A stretch of 64,000 nt of DNA from Eucommia ulmoides. Lineage: Eukaryota; Streptophyta; Magnoliopsida; Garryales; Eucommiaceae. Within the stretch, counting starts at the first letter, position 1; every line of letters begins with the position of its first letter. Made by a program: the position numbers and the translations under genes. The notes under the pieces were generated by a model. It saw nothing but the letters and a program-made list of their open reading frames with translations, did no database searches and had not been told where the DNA came from. The stretch lies in assembly GCA_016647705.1 (NCBI GenBank), contig CM028332.1, forward strand, positions 29,393,300 through 29,457,299. The letters run 5' to 3'. Shown here one piece after another: positions 1 to 11,138 of this stretch.

Positions 1-707
1 AGAAAGGGCAGGCAAATTTTTGTTATTTGGATTGCATATTGGATGTTCGAATTAACGAGAAACCCGACAGTCAATGGTTTACCAATCTCAATAGCAAAAA
101 GAGTTAAGGCACTCTCTTGGGTAATGTCAGTCAAATAACTCGTCGGGTGGAGGTTGGCACATATGAAATAGGACCAAATCTTTGGAAATTTGTGCAAGTA
201 CATGGATAGAAAAATAGCTAGATTAGGTACCATACGTAACCAACGCACATTGTCGGAACATAATATCTTGATCACTGTTGCTAGATCTTTATGTTCCATG
301 TCTTCATCTGAATCTTCTTCTAGTTCCTCAGGAACCAACCCTAGTAGGTCGTTTATTGTTTCAGCATCAAACTTCACCACTTGAGTCCAGACCCTAATCC
401 GGTGGTTCTTGTCTTTTACAACATTGGCGAAGAATTTACGAACCAATGGTATATCGCCTGGGCTCGATTATCTACACTAGCGCTGCTAACCTCTTTCTCG
501 AATCACATTTGCAATTTTGTCTAGAAGCTCATCTATTTCGGCAAAGCCATGCTCACGAATGCAATTACGCTTGTGCTCAAACCAATTGAAATGTTGCTCT
601 ACTCATTTCGAAACGAATCGTCTTGAGTCATAGTCTGAAGTGGGATCGCCAGATCGCGAACTGAATCCCTCGCCTCTTTGACGTTTGGCAACGACTTTCT
701 TTAGCAT
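1..707 (-). pseudogene. Putative plant transposon protein fragment (Athila-associated extra ORF)
   Basis: Read on the minus strand from an ATG at 707, the translation runs off the left edge of the window. It has the pattern of the family Pfam calls 'putative plant transposon protein' (PF20167, accession from memory): a segment with KFFANVVKDKN and RIRVWTQVVKFD, then INDLLGL, an acidic stretch, VRWLRMVPNLAIF, and further on FICANLHPTSYLTDITQ followed by ALTLFAIEIGKPLTVGFLV. Four in-frame stops lie between about 450 and 610, so this is a pseudogene; the C-terminal half (1 to about 445) is open. It lies downstream, on the same strand, of the integrase fragment at 1672-2220 and is probably the 3' extra ORF of the same element. 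The family is clear; its biochemical role is unknown. Confidence 0.7.
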
Positions 708-1671
708 AGCTCCTATTCAATTTAACACACAAACATCTACCACCAAATCACAATAGAACTTCAAAAATCAACAAATCGAACCAACCCTTCAAGAACACCA
801 ACAATCCCTAATTTGCAACACACAAATCTCAAGATTTTAACAAAAATTGCATAAACTTATGAACAATACTTGGATCTAACAAAGAGACCACCACTAAACA
901 AAGTGTTCTTCACCAAAAATAGACCCAAAACCACACATGAAAATCGCAATAAGGGTTCAAGGGTTCTACATCAACAATCCATTCTCTCAACCAATCTTCA
1001 AATGAACAAGAAAATCAACATACTACGGTAGCACACAAGTGTAATGTAGTTTCAAAACAACTTAATTGATGAATTTTTGAGTGCCCAATAGTTGAAAATA
1101 GAAGATTTCGCCTCTTTGAACTCTAACCCTAGAACCACAAATTTACAGTTTGAAATGCGATTTTGTGGTTGTATTCTTGTAGGGATCTTTGTTTTTGAGT
1201 ATGGAAGGATGGATTTTGAGGTTTGAATTGGTTTAGGAATGAAATTTGAAGAGGCTTCGGGATTTAGGGTTTGAGAATTGCGGTTATATGAAACGATGCC
1301 CCTATTTATCAAAACAGGGGCCCCATCGCTGCAGCGGTGGAATAACATAATGTTTTTTGCTTAATGGTCACTACAGTGATGGATTCCACTGCTGTAGTGA
1401 TGAACGCCTACATTTTTCTTTTGATTTTTTTTGCATTTTTTCAACCGGCCTGCCACCGCTTCGTTTCCGCTCCGCTATTTCATCACGTTCAAGATCATAT
1501 AATTTCCCTAAATGTCTAATCTCCTCCATTCACTTACAAACTTGCATCGGGACCACTTCAACCTCCAAAAAAGTTACTATAGCAAAAATTGGCGAAAACC
1601 AATCCCTTGGGTTGTATATCAAAAAAGGCGTTTGATTTAACGTCCCTAGTTGGACTTATCAACGATCCACA
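708..1671 (-). other. Spacer between integrase remnant and extra ORF, with palindromic motifs
   Basis: No protein family is recognisable in this stretch on either strand. Around 1312-1400 are short imperfect palindromes, such as ATCGCTGCAGCGGTGG and a TCACTACAGTGATGG variant, resembling motifs in the Athila-type LTR at 4907-6215. It is most simply the untranslated part between pol and the extra ORF of a decayed minus-strand Athila-like element, possibly with some LTR sequence included. Confidence 0.4.
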
Positions 1672-2220
1672 TCAGTTGTCAACGAGGGAGATACTCTCCA
1701 CAACTCGTTTTTTATTTCCAAAATAGTCTTTGATTCTCTCCCCATTGACTCGAAAAATCTGTCCGTCGTCACCTTCCAATTCAAGAGAGCCAAATGGAAA
1801 TACATGCTTGATCCGGAACTGTCCGGACCATCTGGACTTTAGTTTTATGGGAAAGAGTCTCAACCAAGAATTGAAAAGTAAGACTTGTTGTCCCAGGCTG
1901 AACTCCCTCCTAATGATGTGCTTATCGTGCAATTTCTTGGTTTTGTCTTTGTATAACTTAGCGTTCTCATATGTCTCATTCCAGAATTCCTCCATCTCAT
2001 TGAGTTGAAGGAGATGTTGTTTCCACAAAGCATTGAGATCAAAATTTAGCTTTTTTATTGTACAATAGGCACTGTGCTCCAATTCTACTAGCAAATGGCA
2101 TACTTTCCCAAACAACAACCGATATGGTGATATTCTGATCAGTGTTTTAAAAGACGTGCAGTATACCTATAATGCATCGTCTAATTTTACCGTTCAGTCC
2201 TTACGGTTAGAGTGAATCAT
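1672..2220 (-). pseudogene. Ty3/gypsy (Athila-like) integrase C-terminal remnant
   Basis: The minus strand reads into the end of a gypsy integrase. Upstream residues RKD-TVKLDDAL and [18 protein letters not shown] match the catalytic-core end, followed by [20 protein letters not shown], a lysine-rich [13 protein letters not shown] helix, [31 protein letters not shown] and [13 protein letters not shown], the C-terminal beta-barrel region. Two conserved tryptophans (the W of KDW and of DDALW) are replaced by TGA and TAG stops, so only 1672-2118 is open. The order integrase C-terminus then PF20167-type ORF on the same strand fits an Athila-like element with a 3' extra ORF. The element is cut at about 2223 by a copia LTR. 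Confidence 0.85.
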
Positions 2221-2223
2221 ATT

Positions 2224-4497
2224 TGTTGGCCTAGTGAGCTACCCAAAAGAAGGGGTGAATTAGGTAATATTAAAAATTATCAGAATATAACACTTTAAAA
2301 TTAAACAATTAATTTTATCCGAAAATTAATTATTATCTTTATAGCAGCGGATATGTGTTATCAACTAGGTTCACAACTAAACAACAAAATATAAACAATA
2401 TAAATAATACAGCACATAGAAATTTATACTGGTTCACCAAGCTACTCTTGGCTAATCCAGTCCCCCGAGCTCTACGGAGAGTCGCACCCACTAATCTCAA
2501 GATTCCTTTAAAGGTAAGAATCAAACTCTCACAATGATTCTTTTCGCAGGCTCAGAATCAACCTTTACAATTTCTTTTCCCAGGCTAAGGAATAACCTCT
2601 ATCTTTTTTACCAAGTTAAAGATTAACCTAATTTTATTATAGGGAGAATCTCGACCTAATTCTTTTTATACCTTAGGCTTAAGAATTAAACCTCACAAAA
2701 ACACTTAAAATATTCTTTTACCTGGTAAGGACTGAACCGTTACAATTCGATCACAATTCTATAAAGGAAGCATTAAAACCTAATTTTTTATACTCTAAGC
2801 AAAGATCAAAACCTCAATCTCTTTACCAAAAGAGACTGAAACCAGCTACCCCTGATTAAACACTCCCAATAGTATTTAATCCGCACACAACTCACCAATT
2901 ACAAAAATTGATAAGTTATTCCCACTCGGAGCTTCTACCACCCCAGATAAATTAATATCCCAATACTAGTGATAGAAATAAAGTGAGAAATTCAAAATCT
3001 GATTTTAAACAAAAAATGGGTAACAAATAATTTAACACATAATCAGATTTTCTCAAGAAATTGTTTCAAAATAATTTTCAATAAAAATCTGGAAAACAAA
3101 TTCCAACTAAATAATAATAGTAGCAAATAACTTGGAATAATCTCACTAGGAATCCACCTAAAGAATAATGATTAGAATAGTAATGACACTTCAGATCAGA
3201 AGTTGCAATAATCCACAACAAATGTTTCTGAAGAACAAATCTCAAGAAAGATATCACAATACACTCAGTATGATTATAGAATGATGACTCTTAGAAAACT
3301 CAGGAACTAAATTGCTCTTGAATTTTGATTGATTGGGATTGTTGGATATATTAAACCTCAAAACCGCATATTTATTTATAAGGGATTATAAGAATCCCTC
3401 TAACGGCTAATTATCAAATATCATGACAAATAATTACTCCACAAGCCCCCTTATATCATTAAGACTCAATCCTGGTATAATTCTCTTAAATATGTCTTTT
3501 AAAATATTCAGTTTGATCTCTCAAACTTTACTTAATCTCAATTAGATAAAATAGAAAGAATTACATGTACCAAATTGATAGATATCAAAACTATTTGAAC
3601 CGTATCTATAGGAATATTCAAATATCATTTAAATAACTAAGATTATATTAGATTCCTAAGATATCTCAGATATCCTAACCATAAAATGGCTAGTAACGGC
3701 TACTTTTTTAATAAAATCCAAAATTTCATAAATCCTGAAACAGCTCTATCTGTCGATCGACCAAGGCCGTCTATCGACCTCTCAATTCTGGATATAGCCC
3801 AAGTCAAAAACTCTTCGCCCATTGGTCGACCGCCCATCCTTCATCTACCGACCGGACGATTCAGAGAGTTTCACAAGTCGACCTATCTATTGACCTAGAG
3901 ATCCAGAGAGTTCATTCTTGAAGCACATGTCAACTTACCTATTGACCTAATGATCTAGAAAGTTCCATAAGTTGACTTACTTGTCAACCGAATGATCCAG
4001 AGACTTTGTTGTATAACCACAAGTCGACTTACCTGTCGACCGACCATTGCTAGAACACTTTCCTCAATCCGATTTTAATTCATTTTTTTCAACATTTTTG
4101 CCCCTTTAGCCAATTTCTTTTCTCAGTTAGCTCCACTAAATTCTTAAATTCAATTCTCATCAATTATCAATATTTATTTTTTAATTACACATAGGAGAAA
4201 ATAATTTAACTAATTAGATTCCAATAAAAAACACACATATTTATAAAACTCATTTTGTGTCGCGTGTGATCCTAATCAGGAATCATTAAGAGTAATAATT
4301 TAACCTGAGTTATTTTTCCTAGATTCTTCAATATGTTAACTTCCATCATCTTTATCATTTGTCTTTAGCATCCATTTAGCATAATATCTTCATGATAATC
4401 TCATCACTGGAACTAATAAACTAAAACACTTAATCAAACCGCTAGTTCCACAAAAAATATCAACATTTAATTGTTCATCAAAATCTTAGGATTAACA
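2224..4497 (-). mobile_element. SIRE-like copia LTR (3' LTR of minus-strand element)
   Basis: A 2274-bp LTR in minus orientation. On the plus strand it starts TGTTGGCCTAGTGAGCTACC and ends at ATTAACA; the inner side continues into a polypurine-type tract (read on the minus strand as GGGGGGAGAT). The same ends recur in the element at 27912-34009 and, reversed, in the plus-strand element at 40052-52040, which fixes the boundaries. The interior carries stretches alternating short purine-rich blocks with 'AACCTTTACAAT'-like text, and an array of GTCGACC motifs at 3740-4050. It has no coding capacity. The flanking 5 bp on the left are ATATT; the other flank is lost. Confidence 0.85.
3740..4050. 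repeat. GTCGACC-motif array inside the SIRE-like LTR
   Basis: Within about 310 bp the motif GTCGACC or close variants (GTCGATCGACC, GGTCGACCG, AAGTCGACTTACC, AAGTTGACTTACT) recurs about ten times, spaced roughly 20-60 bp and interleaved with 'ATCCAGAGAGTT'-like text. Equivalent arrays occupy the same part of the related LTRs at about 29700-30070 and 40485-40710, so this is a conserved architectural feature of the LTR and not a local accident. Confidence 0.75.
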
Positions 4498-4660
4498 ATC
4501 TCCCCCCTCTTTGATGATGACAATTAACTTTGATTTTTTATTCAAGACAATAATGTATCCTCCTATATCCGAGGACTGGTTCTTTAACTCGTTAAACCAT
4601 AGTAATGAATATAATCATAAGATATTCAACAAAGCACTATAATGAACTCCCCCTTAACAT
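4498..4660 (-). mobile_element. 3' end of SIRE-like copia internal region
   Basis: Begins with the polypurine tract complement (ATCTCCCCCCTCTTTGATG) and then 'GACAATTAACTTTG', which matches 30502-30640 in the second minus-strand copy and the reverse of 51900-52008 in the plus-strand copy. The match fades near 4610-4690, where sequence related to the inner part of the Athila-type element begins; the junction is a deletion or recombination point I cannot place exactly. Confidence 0.65.
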
Positions 4661-4906
4661 ATTCAATTGGGGAACCAAAATAGCAACACCTTATATCTTT
4701 CCCATGCAGAGTAAAACGGTTCAGAATCCCGTTGAAAGAAACGCAATAGCACTTGTTGATCTAATATCTTCAAGTACCTTACAAGACAAAACAAAACTAC
4801 AAACAAAAATTATAAAAAAAATAAATGCCTAAATTAAAATCAAGTTACTTACTCACAATATCAACAACAAACTAAAAACCAATCCCCGACAAAAGAGCCA
4901 AAATTT
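4661..4906 (-). mobile_element. Athila-type LTR element: 5' leader and primer-binding site
   Basis: This matches 47230-47534 of the complete non-coding element further right, including the text 'CAAAACTACAAACAAAAATT' and the terminal AATCCCCGAC...GCCAAAATTTT. Read on the minus strand the last part resembles TTTTGGCGCCGTTGCCGGGG, the tRNA-Asp-type primer-binding site used by Athila-like elements, here mutated in the middle. No coding sequence. Confidence 0.7.
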
Positions 4907-6215
4907 TGGCAGGGGACTAAAATGCCGTTGCTTGTACCGCAAGTGTACAGATCAAGTTTTAATAGTAAAGTAGGAAGAGTAAGGGTTATTGTATCCATAG
5001 GGATTGGATTAGATACTGTCGTTGAGTACCGCGATTGTCATAATCGTATTTTATCTAGGCGACTCTATTTTTGGGTTTTTGTTTATAGTAATAAACTAAA
5101 CTAATTAACTAATTAAACTATACAACTACTACGACATTTATGGGATTTTATTGTCTAGGGATTAACTTCGTTCACCAAAACGTGTTTGATTCAATCTAGT
5201 TTAAATTAATAACATTCAAATCTATCCGACAATCTAGGTATCGAAATCTCACTCACTACCTCTCCCGAGTGTAAAGTGAATGAATATGTGACTTCGTGTC
5301 AACACCGATGTCCCTATCAAGCATCTATACGACACTTAGTCACATGAGTCTTGCCCCAACCTCACGGATTAGACACTTTCTAATACCCTCCCGGGTCATT
5401 AGATCATCGCATTGTGTTTAAACCCTAGTCTGAATCCGGGGTTACCTCTCCCGAGTGTCAAACCCCGATTTCTCAATATATCTTAACAAGCATATAAACG
5501 TAGAAGAACGAAAAACACAATCGAATAGGCAAGAACAACAAATAATGAAACAAAAATCAAACAAACAACGCTTTCATAAACCAAATGCTCCCTAGACAAT
5601 ATATGTTTAGTTGCTCATGGCCATAATCACATACACAACAAAATACAAGCTAAACATATACAAAACTATCAACCAAACTAAGAATAAAAGAGAGAAACAA
5701 TGAGACTAGCCGTTATTCGAAGAACTACGGCTAAAATTGCTCCGATATTGTCTCCTCCTCTTGGCTTTGTGATCTTCTCTTGGTTGATAGGGTTTGGAGC
5801 TCTCAAAAACCTCCCAAAAACATTCTCTAAAACAAATTGAATAATGGGTAGGAAAGGGTTATTAGACATTGATCAAAATATCTAAAATAATATTTTCTCT
5901 AGTTGGCCATTAACCGCTGCAAAGGTGGGATTAACCGCTGCAAAGGTGAAAAATTAGCAAGCGTTCTGTTCTTTTACCACTGCAGTGGTGAACAATCAGA
6001 AGGTTTTCTGACTCTCTGTTGTTTCACCACTGCACTCAACTTTGATCATTTTTCTCATTTTCTAACGATTTCTGACCATTTTTCTTGATTATCAATCGAT
6101 TACGTCCCTACACCTGATTTACATTAAAACAAACATAAACACAATAAAATATTACTAAAATATTTGAAAACTACCAAATTCAACTTAGAAATAGATAGGT
6201 ATTTTCAACCAATCA
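4907..6215 (-). mobile_element. Athila-type LTR inserted in a Tat-like gypsy
   Basis: On the minus strand the 1309-bp LTR begins TGATTGGTTG and ends CCCCTGCCA, next to the primer-binding site at 4880-4906. It has the family's typical start region on the plus strand (ACCGCAAGTGTACAG, then GTATCCATAGGGATTG) and shares it with the LTRs at 44036 and 47535. The interior includes 'CTCTCCCGAGTGTAAAG' segments and, at 5910-6010, ACCGCTGCAAAGGTG and ACCACTGCAGTGGTG palindrome variants. Its right edge at 6215 abuts a broken RNase H reading frame (GEFFMNYK), so the element inserted into the neighbouring Tat-like pol. The other LTR is not present. Confidence 0.75.
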
Positions 6216-7522
6216 CTTGTAATTCATGAAGAATTCACCAAGTTCCACAATCTATTTCATAAGACGACCAGAAGCTTTTGGCCTGTGCATTACCACTCGG
6301 AATGGGTATGAGGTCAGCACATTAATCACATGCGCCTGAAAATATGCTCTAAGCTTCCGAGCTGCAATTACCGGAGTCAAAGCTAGCTTTTCCAACTCCG
6401 TATAACAAGTTTCCGCTGGAACTAACAATTTGTTGATGTAGTACACCAGTCTCTGCCCTCATGCGAGTTCTTAGACTTGTGCAGCACTAACTGCTACAGG
6501 TGTCAATACCAAATAGAGGTTCAGCTCTTCTCCTGGGTTTACTTTGGCCAACGTCTCCAATGAGCCCAAGTATTCTTTAATGGATTGAAAGGCACACTCA
6601 CAGTCATCATCCCACTAAAAGGTTTTATTTTCCTTCAAAATTTTGAAGAAATTAGCATACATATCCGTAAATTTTGAGATAAATCTATTCAGCACCGCTA
6701 ATCTACCAGTCAACATCTATACTAATCTTATAGTTGCAGAAGATTTTAGATTTTTAACAGCTTTTATCTATCTTGAATCCACTATGATGCCAAATTGGTT
6801 AATCACAAAACCCAAGAACTTGCCAGATGTGACACCTAAAACACACTTCTCAGGATTTAACTTCATGTTATACTTTCTTAGAACAGCAAAAGTCTCGGCC
6901 ACATGGCAAAGGTGATCCTCCTGCCTGGAGCTTTTGACGAGCATATCATCAATATAAACCTCCATGGTGGCCCCAATTTGATCATGAAAAATACGGTTCA
7001 CCAATCACTGGTAAGTAGCTCCTGTATTTCTCAAACCAAATGGAATTATCTTGTGACAGCAAGTACATTTTGGTGTAATGAATTATGTGCTTTCCTCGTC
7101 CTGCTGATTTACACAAATTTGATTGTAGCCTGCATAAGCATCCATCATGGTCAAGCGTTGGTGCCTTGCTGCAGCATCGACCATCTAGTCTATCCTTGGC
7201 ATCGTAGTCTTTCGGGCATGCTTGATTAAGATCAGTAAGTCCACACGCATCCTCCACTTTTCGTTTTTCTTTTTAACAAGAACTGGATTGGCCAACCACC
7301 TTAGGTACATCACTTTGCTTATGTGGCCAATGGAAAGCAGTCTCATCACTTTGGCTTCAATCACTTTCTCTTTCTCTAGACTGAAAGTCCCCCTTTTCTG
7401 CCGGACTAGGGGTATGACCTAGAAATATCTAGGAGATGTACCGCAATGTCTGGATTGATTCCTTTCATATCTTCAGGAGCCCCAGCGAAGGCGTCTAGGT
7501 TCTTTTGGTGCAACTCGCTAAT
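6216..7522 (-). pseudogene. Tat-like gypsy reverse transcriptase and RNase H, broken
   Basis: Minus-strand translation in three frames gives the RT-RNase H series of a plant Ty3/gypsy element. From about 7310: WLANPVLVKKKNEKW, then TDLNQACPKD, MMDAYAGYNQI, IIPFGLRNTGATYQ, then VNRIFHDQIGATMEVYIDDM with the catalytic Y-I-D-D, RKYNMKLNPEKCVLGVTSGK FLGFV, MLTGRLAVLNRFISK, KTF-WDDDCECAFQSIKEYL and the RNase H stretch YYINKLLVPAETCYTELEKL ALTPVIAARKLRAYFQAH and KASGRLMK, then a TAG where W is expected. Several frameshifts (near 6985, 7120 and 7250) and stops make it non-functional. It ends at 6216 at the inserted LTR; integrase is missing from this copy. Confidence 0.9.
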
Positions 7523-8221
7523 CTATCTGGCCTCAGATTGGCTTAATGATCCTCTAATCATAAGCTTTTGAGTCCCTTTGTTAAAGGTGATCTGCTTAAC
7601 TTGCTTGGCGGACTGGATTATACTTGCGTGTTCCCTGAAATTGTCAATTTCTTCTGTTGAGCTTGTTGGCAGAACTACTCCCTGAACCTTCTTTGATTGT
7701 TGTAAGGGCGTACCCCTACCCTTCATTGTTATTGAAAAACACTGTTTTGAGGTTGCTTGGTCACCTCTTATCACTGCCACAGAACCCTCCCTTGCGTACT
7801 TGACACACTGGTGGTATGTTGATGCAACTGCCCTCATTGCTTGTAACCATGGACGCCCAAGAATTGCATTATAGGGTGACACTGAGTCTATCACCATAAA
7901 CTCTGTGACTTTAGTGTACCCTCGTTCTTCTTTGTTGGAGGTGACAGACAAAGTGATTTTTCCACATGGCGATGTGAGGTCGCCATTGAATCCCACCATA
8001 ACGGTTTGAATGGAACTCATATCTAAACTTGGTATTCCCATCTGCTTCAAAGTACAGACAAAAAAATTATTTACAAAACTACCATTATCAATCAGGATCT
8101 GTCTTACCTGGAAGTTGGAGATCCATAGAGTAATGACTAGGGCATCCTCATATGGGTGAACAATCCCTTCGCAGCCCTCCTCCGAAAAAGTAATAATTGT
8201 TCCTGGATTCGTCACCGTCAT
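7523..8221 (-). pseudogene. Tat-like gypsy aspartic protease region
   Basis: A 232-residue open stretch matching the gag-pol junction region of plant gypsy elements: ITFSEEGCEGIVHPYEDALV, then VRQILIDNGSFVN containing the retroviral-type protease triad in the form D-N-G (family members have D-N-G or D-T-G), VMVGFNGDLTSPCGKITLSV, and AILGRPWLQAMRAVASTYHQ, the common 'ILGRP' signature. It continues into a Q/S-rich linker toward RT. The frame is open here but gag upstream and RT downstream are frameshifted, so this is part of a dead element. Confidence 0.85.
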
Positions 8222-8322
8222 TGCCTCTCCGAAGAATCACTTCAAAGCTGCTTCACGGACCTTCTTTTTTCATTCTCAATTGGACTCTCCAGTGCTTGGC
8301 CTAGCAGAATTTATCATGAATA

Positions 8323-9722
8323 TTACTTTACGATTATCACCGGGGTGCTCTTATTTCTGTTCTTTTCGTGATGACCTTTGCGATGACCCTCATTTTGGGG
8401 CATCTTCTTATCCTTTGGGCGTTCTTGTAAATAATTGCACAGCTGACCCATGTCCGCTAAACGCTTCATCTCATTTTTGAGCACCCAGCAGTCATCCATA
8501 TCGTGGCCATGATCCTTAAGGAAATCACAATACTTAAACATGTTCTTCCTGTTGGACTTGGTAGTCTATCTGGGAGGCCACTAAATTACTTTAGAGGCAA
8601 GTATCTCATGCAAGATCCTTGAGATCGGCATTCGCAGACCAGACAGATTTGGCTCTTGACGAGCTTCTGATCTGGAATTCGAACACCTAACTCAATCTTT
8701 ATACCTATCTATTTTGCTGGCTTTTGCCCTTGCCTCCATCCTTCTCACTCTGTCAGGGGTGATCTTTGAAAGATCTAATGCCCTCTCTAGCGAGCTTGAC
8801 GTCCTCCAATTTCATATAGGGTTTGGATTTTCCATCAACTCTGATAGGTTCTGGGGGCTCTTCTTGGTTAATGAGTCCTAAAAATGGCCAGAACGTAACC
8901 CTAAGGTGAACACATTAATGATAAGGTTGGTATCCCAACCCTCAATACATGTTAACTCCTCATTAAATTGGCTCATATACTGGCGTAGAGTTTCTCCTTT
9001 CTCTTGACGCAAGGCGAGCAGAAAATCAGGACCCTTCATTAACATTTGACAAGTTATGAAATGTTTAATAAACATCCTTCCAAACTCCTTGAACGATGTG
9101 ATAGAGTTTGGAGGAAGTGTATGCAACCATTCAAGGGCTAAGCCCTTCAACGTGATAGCAAAAGCTCTGCAGAGTGTACAATCACTTGAACCATAAAGAT
9201 TCATTACATGTTTGAACTGGAAGATATGGTCTACATGATCTGCTCTCCCATCGTACTTCTCGAACTTCAGGGGATTAAACTTTCGAAAAGTAGGACAGCT
9301 AGGATATCTGGCAAGAAAGGCATCTCAGTACCTTTCGACAGTATGTCCAGTTCATCCAAAGACTGATCTCTTTCTACTTTACTTATGATCTGTCAATGTG
9401 AATCAATAGTCTCAATACGGCTGTAGATCCTTCTCTCCAGCCGATGGCTTACATCTCCTTGAGCAAGTCACTTCTCATAAAACTAAGGATTAACATACCT
9501 AGGACACTCTACTTCTTCTCCAGCTTCATGGTTAGCTGTTGGGGATTGCGACCTGCTACCAACAATTATCCTCAATTTATATTGGATCGTCTCGACTGTC
9601 TCAGCCATATTTGAAGTAAGAGCATCAATCTTTGCATCAGTGTTTAGCACGGTCGGTGGAGGATCGGTCTGAATCTTCCCATGCAGCTCCACTGGTGCTT
9701 TTACTTCAGATGGAGGCGGCAA
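8323..9722 (-). pseudogene. Tat-like gypsy gag, broken
   Basis: Three minus-strand pieces form one gag. 9483-9722 is the N-terminal linker (PPPSEVKAPVEL, then IDALTSNMAETVE). 8878-9204 is the Retrotrans_gag capsid domain, with LCRAFAITLKGLALEWLHTL, SITSFKEFGRMFIKHF, LRQEKGETLRQYMSQFNEEL and FTLGLRSGHF. 8323-8541 carries YCDFLKDHGHDMDDCWVLK, the Cys/His element typical of gag proteins in this lineage. Stops and frameshifts separate the pieces. Gag would assemble the particle around the element RNA. Order from right to left (LTR, gag, protease, RT, RNase H) confirms minus orientation. Confidence 0.85.
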
Positions 9723-9822
9723 GTCAATACTTCGACTAGTTGTTTCCGCTCATGTTCGTAGCTGCTGAATAGTTGCAACGGAAATCTTTTTAATGTTAGC
9801 GTTTCCTACATACTGCGCTAAA

Positions 9823-10474
9823 TGATGTTTCCAAAAAAATCTCTGACACGTGTAACAACTCTGCACATGTCAAAAATATGTTCACATTCCTCTTACTACT
9901 TGCAAAACCGTGAGTTCTAATGGGGGACACCGGTGTAGTGTCGGCAAAAGAACCTCCAGCGTGAGAATAATTTAATCTCGTATATGGAGAACGGTGTACA
10001 TAGATTGTATTGTAAAAATTACCAGTGATATCTACCCTTTTTATAGGCTTAGAGATATATTGTCGTTATTTTGAAAAGGTCGCCAATCCCTTGATACGCT
10101 CCTAATAGCTTGAAAGATAACCAATATCCCCATTATCTCAGGATAGAACTTTGTAATAGTCCCCATTAATTATGGACCGTTACAGTCAAACCGGCTCGTC
10201 TTCTCACGTGTAGGTGAGTCATTTTAGTTGGGATGACCTAGTTGTTCCTTAGCCTTTGACACTGTGGGTTTCAATATACCCAAATATAGGCCTCTTTGTG
10301 GGGCCGTTAGTCTTGCTCAGAAGACCGCCGAAGCTACCACCCTAGTGGGCCTATATTGCTTCAGCCCAGATAACCGATTAGGTCTATTTGTTCCGGATCA
10401 AAATTCATACCCGATCCGACCCGTTTTAAGGCTTAATACCTATGTCAGTTATGAGAGGGAGTTTTCCCATATTA
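9823..10474 (-). mobile_element. Tat-like gypsy 5' LTR
   Basis: A 652-bp LTR, nearly collinear with the LTR at 52129-52780 of the same length (shared text: AAAAAATCTCTGACAC, GCAAAACCGTGAGTTCTAAT, GGGGCCGTTAGTCTT). On the minus strand it ends GGAAACATCA and is followed by TTAGCGCAGTATGTAGGAA, a decayed form of the TTGGCGCCGTCTGTGGGAA primer site of Tat elements, then the gag leader. This makes it the 5' LTR of the element at 6216-9822. Confidence 0.75.
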
Positions 10475-10609
10475 GCTTGTAAAATAACAAAAATTGTATG
10501 TGATATTTTCAAAATAAGATGGTCTCTGAAGATTTTACAAATACACGAGGTGTCACTCAAGTTTAATTTGAGTTGTTTTTCAGTGATCATCTCTTGATAA
10601 ATATTTTAA

Positions 10610-10652
<43 letters not shown>

Positions 10653-11138
10653 ATATTGTTTGAACTTTATAGTTTTTGAATTAATATATCCAAAAAAAAA
10701 AATGAGACGGATCAATAACCAATGATTTGAAAAGCACATATATTCATCATTTTCATCCTCAACATGATTTTGCTACATTAGGATGTTGAGGTGCCTGTCT
10801 ATTTTCTCCTCACCCCATTGATGCAAGTTATTTTCCCCTTCCTATATTGACCATAAATAAGTTGATTGTTTAGATTATTGCAATTGGTACCTAAAAGTAA
10901 ACACTGTGCCATCAATAAAAAAGCATTTATATCCAATGTTTCTCGGTAGGTAAGTACTAGGTCAGTTTGATACGAATTCAATACCGGAATAACTTTTGAT
11001 AATAAAATATTTGGGTACAAAAAGCAACATTTCACAAAATTCAAATTGGATAGTGTAAATTTTCCAAATATATATATATTTTAAGAGTTTATACCACTTA
11101 ACTCCCCTGTCATCTTATCCTAAATCAAATACCTTTCA
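10475..11138. other. AT-rich spacer with (AT)n tract
   Basis: No recognisable gene. A perfect AT dinucleotide run covers about 10612-10647. A minus-strand 81-codon open frame at 10799-11044 has no motif I recognise and no splice or start context; I do not call it a gene. Confidence 0.5.

Noticed and set aside
10799-11044. 81-codon minus-strand frame
   Set aside because: No recognisable motif, no splice or promoter context, AT-rich surroundings.
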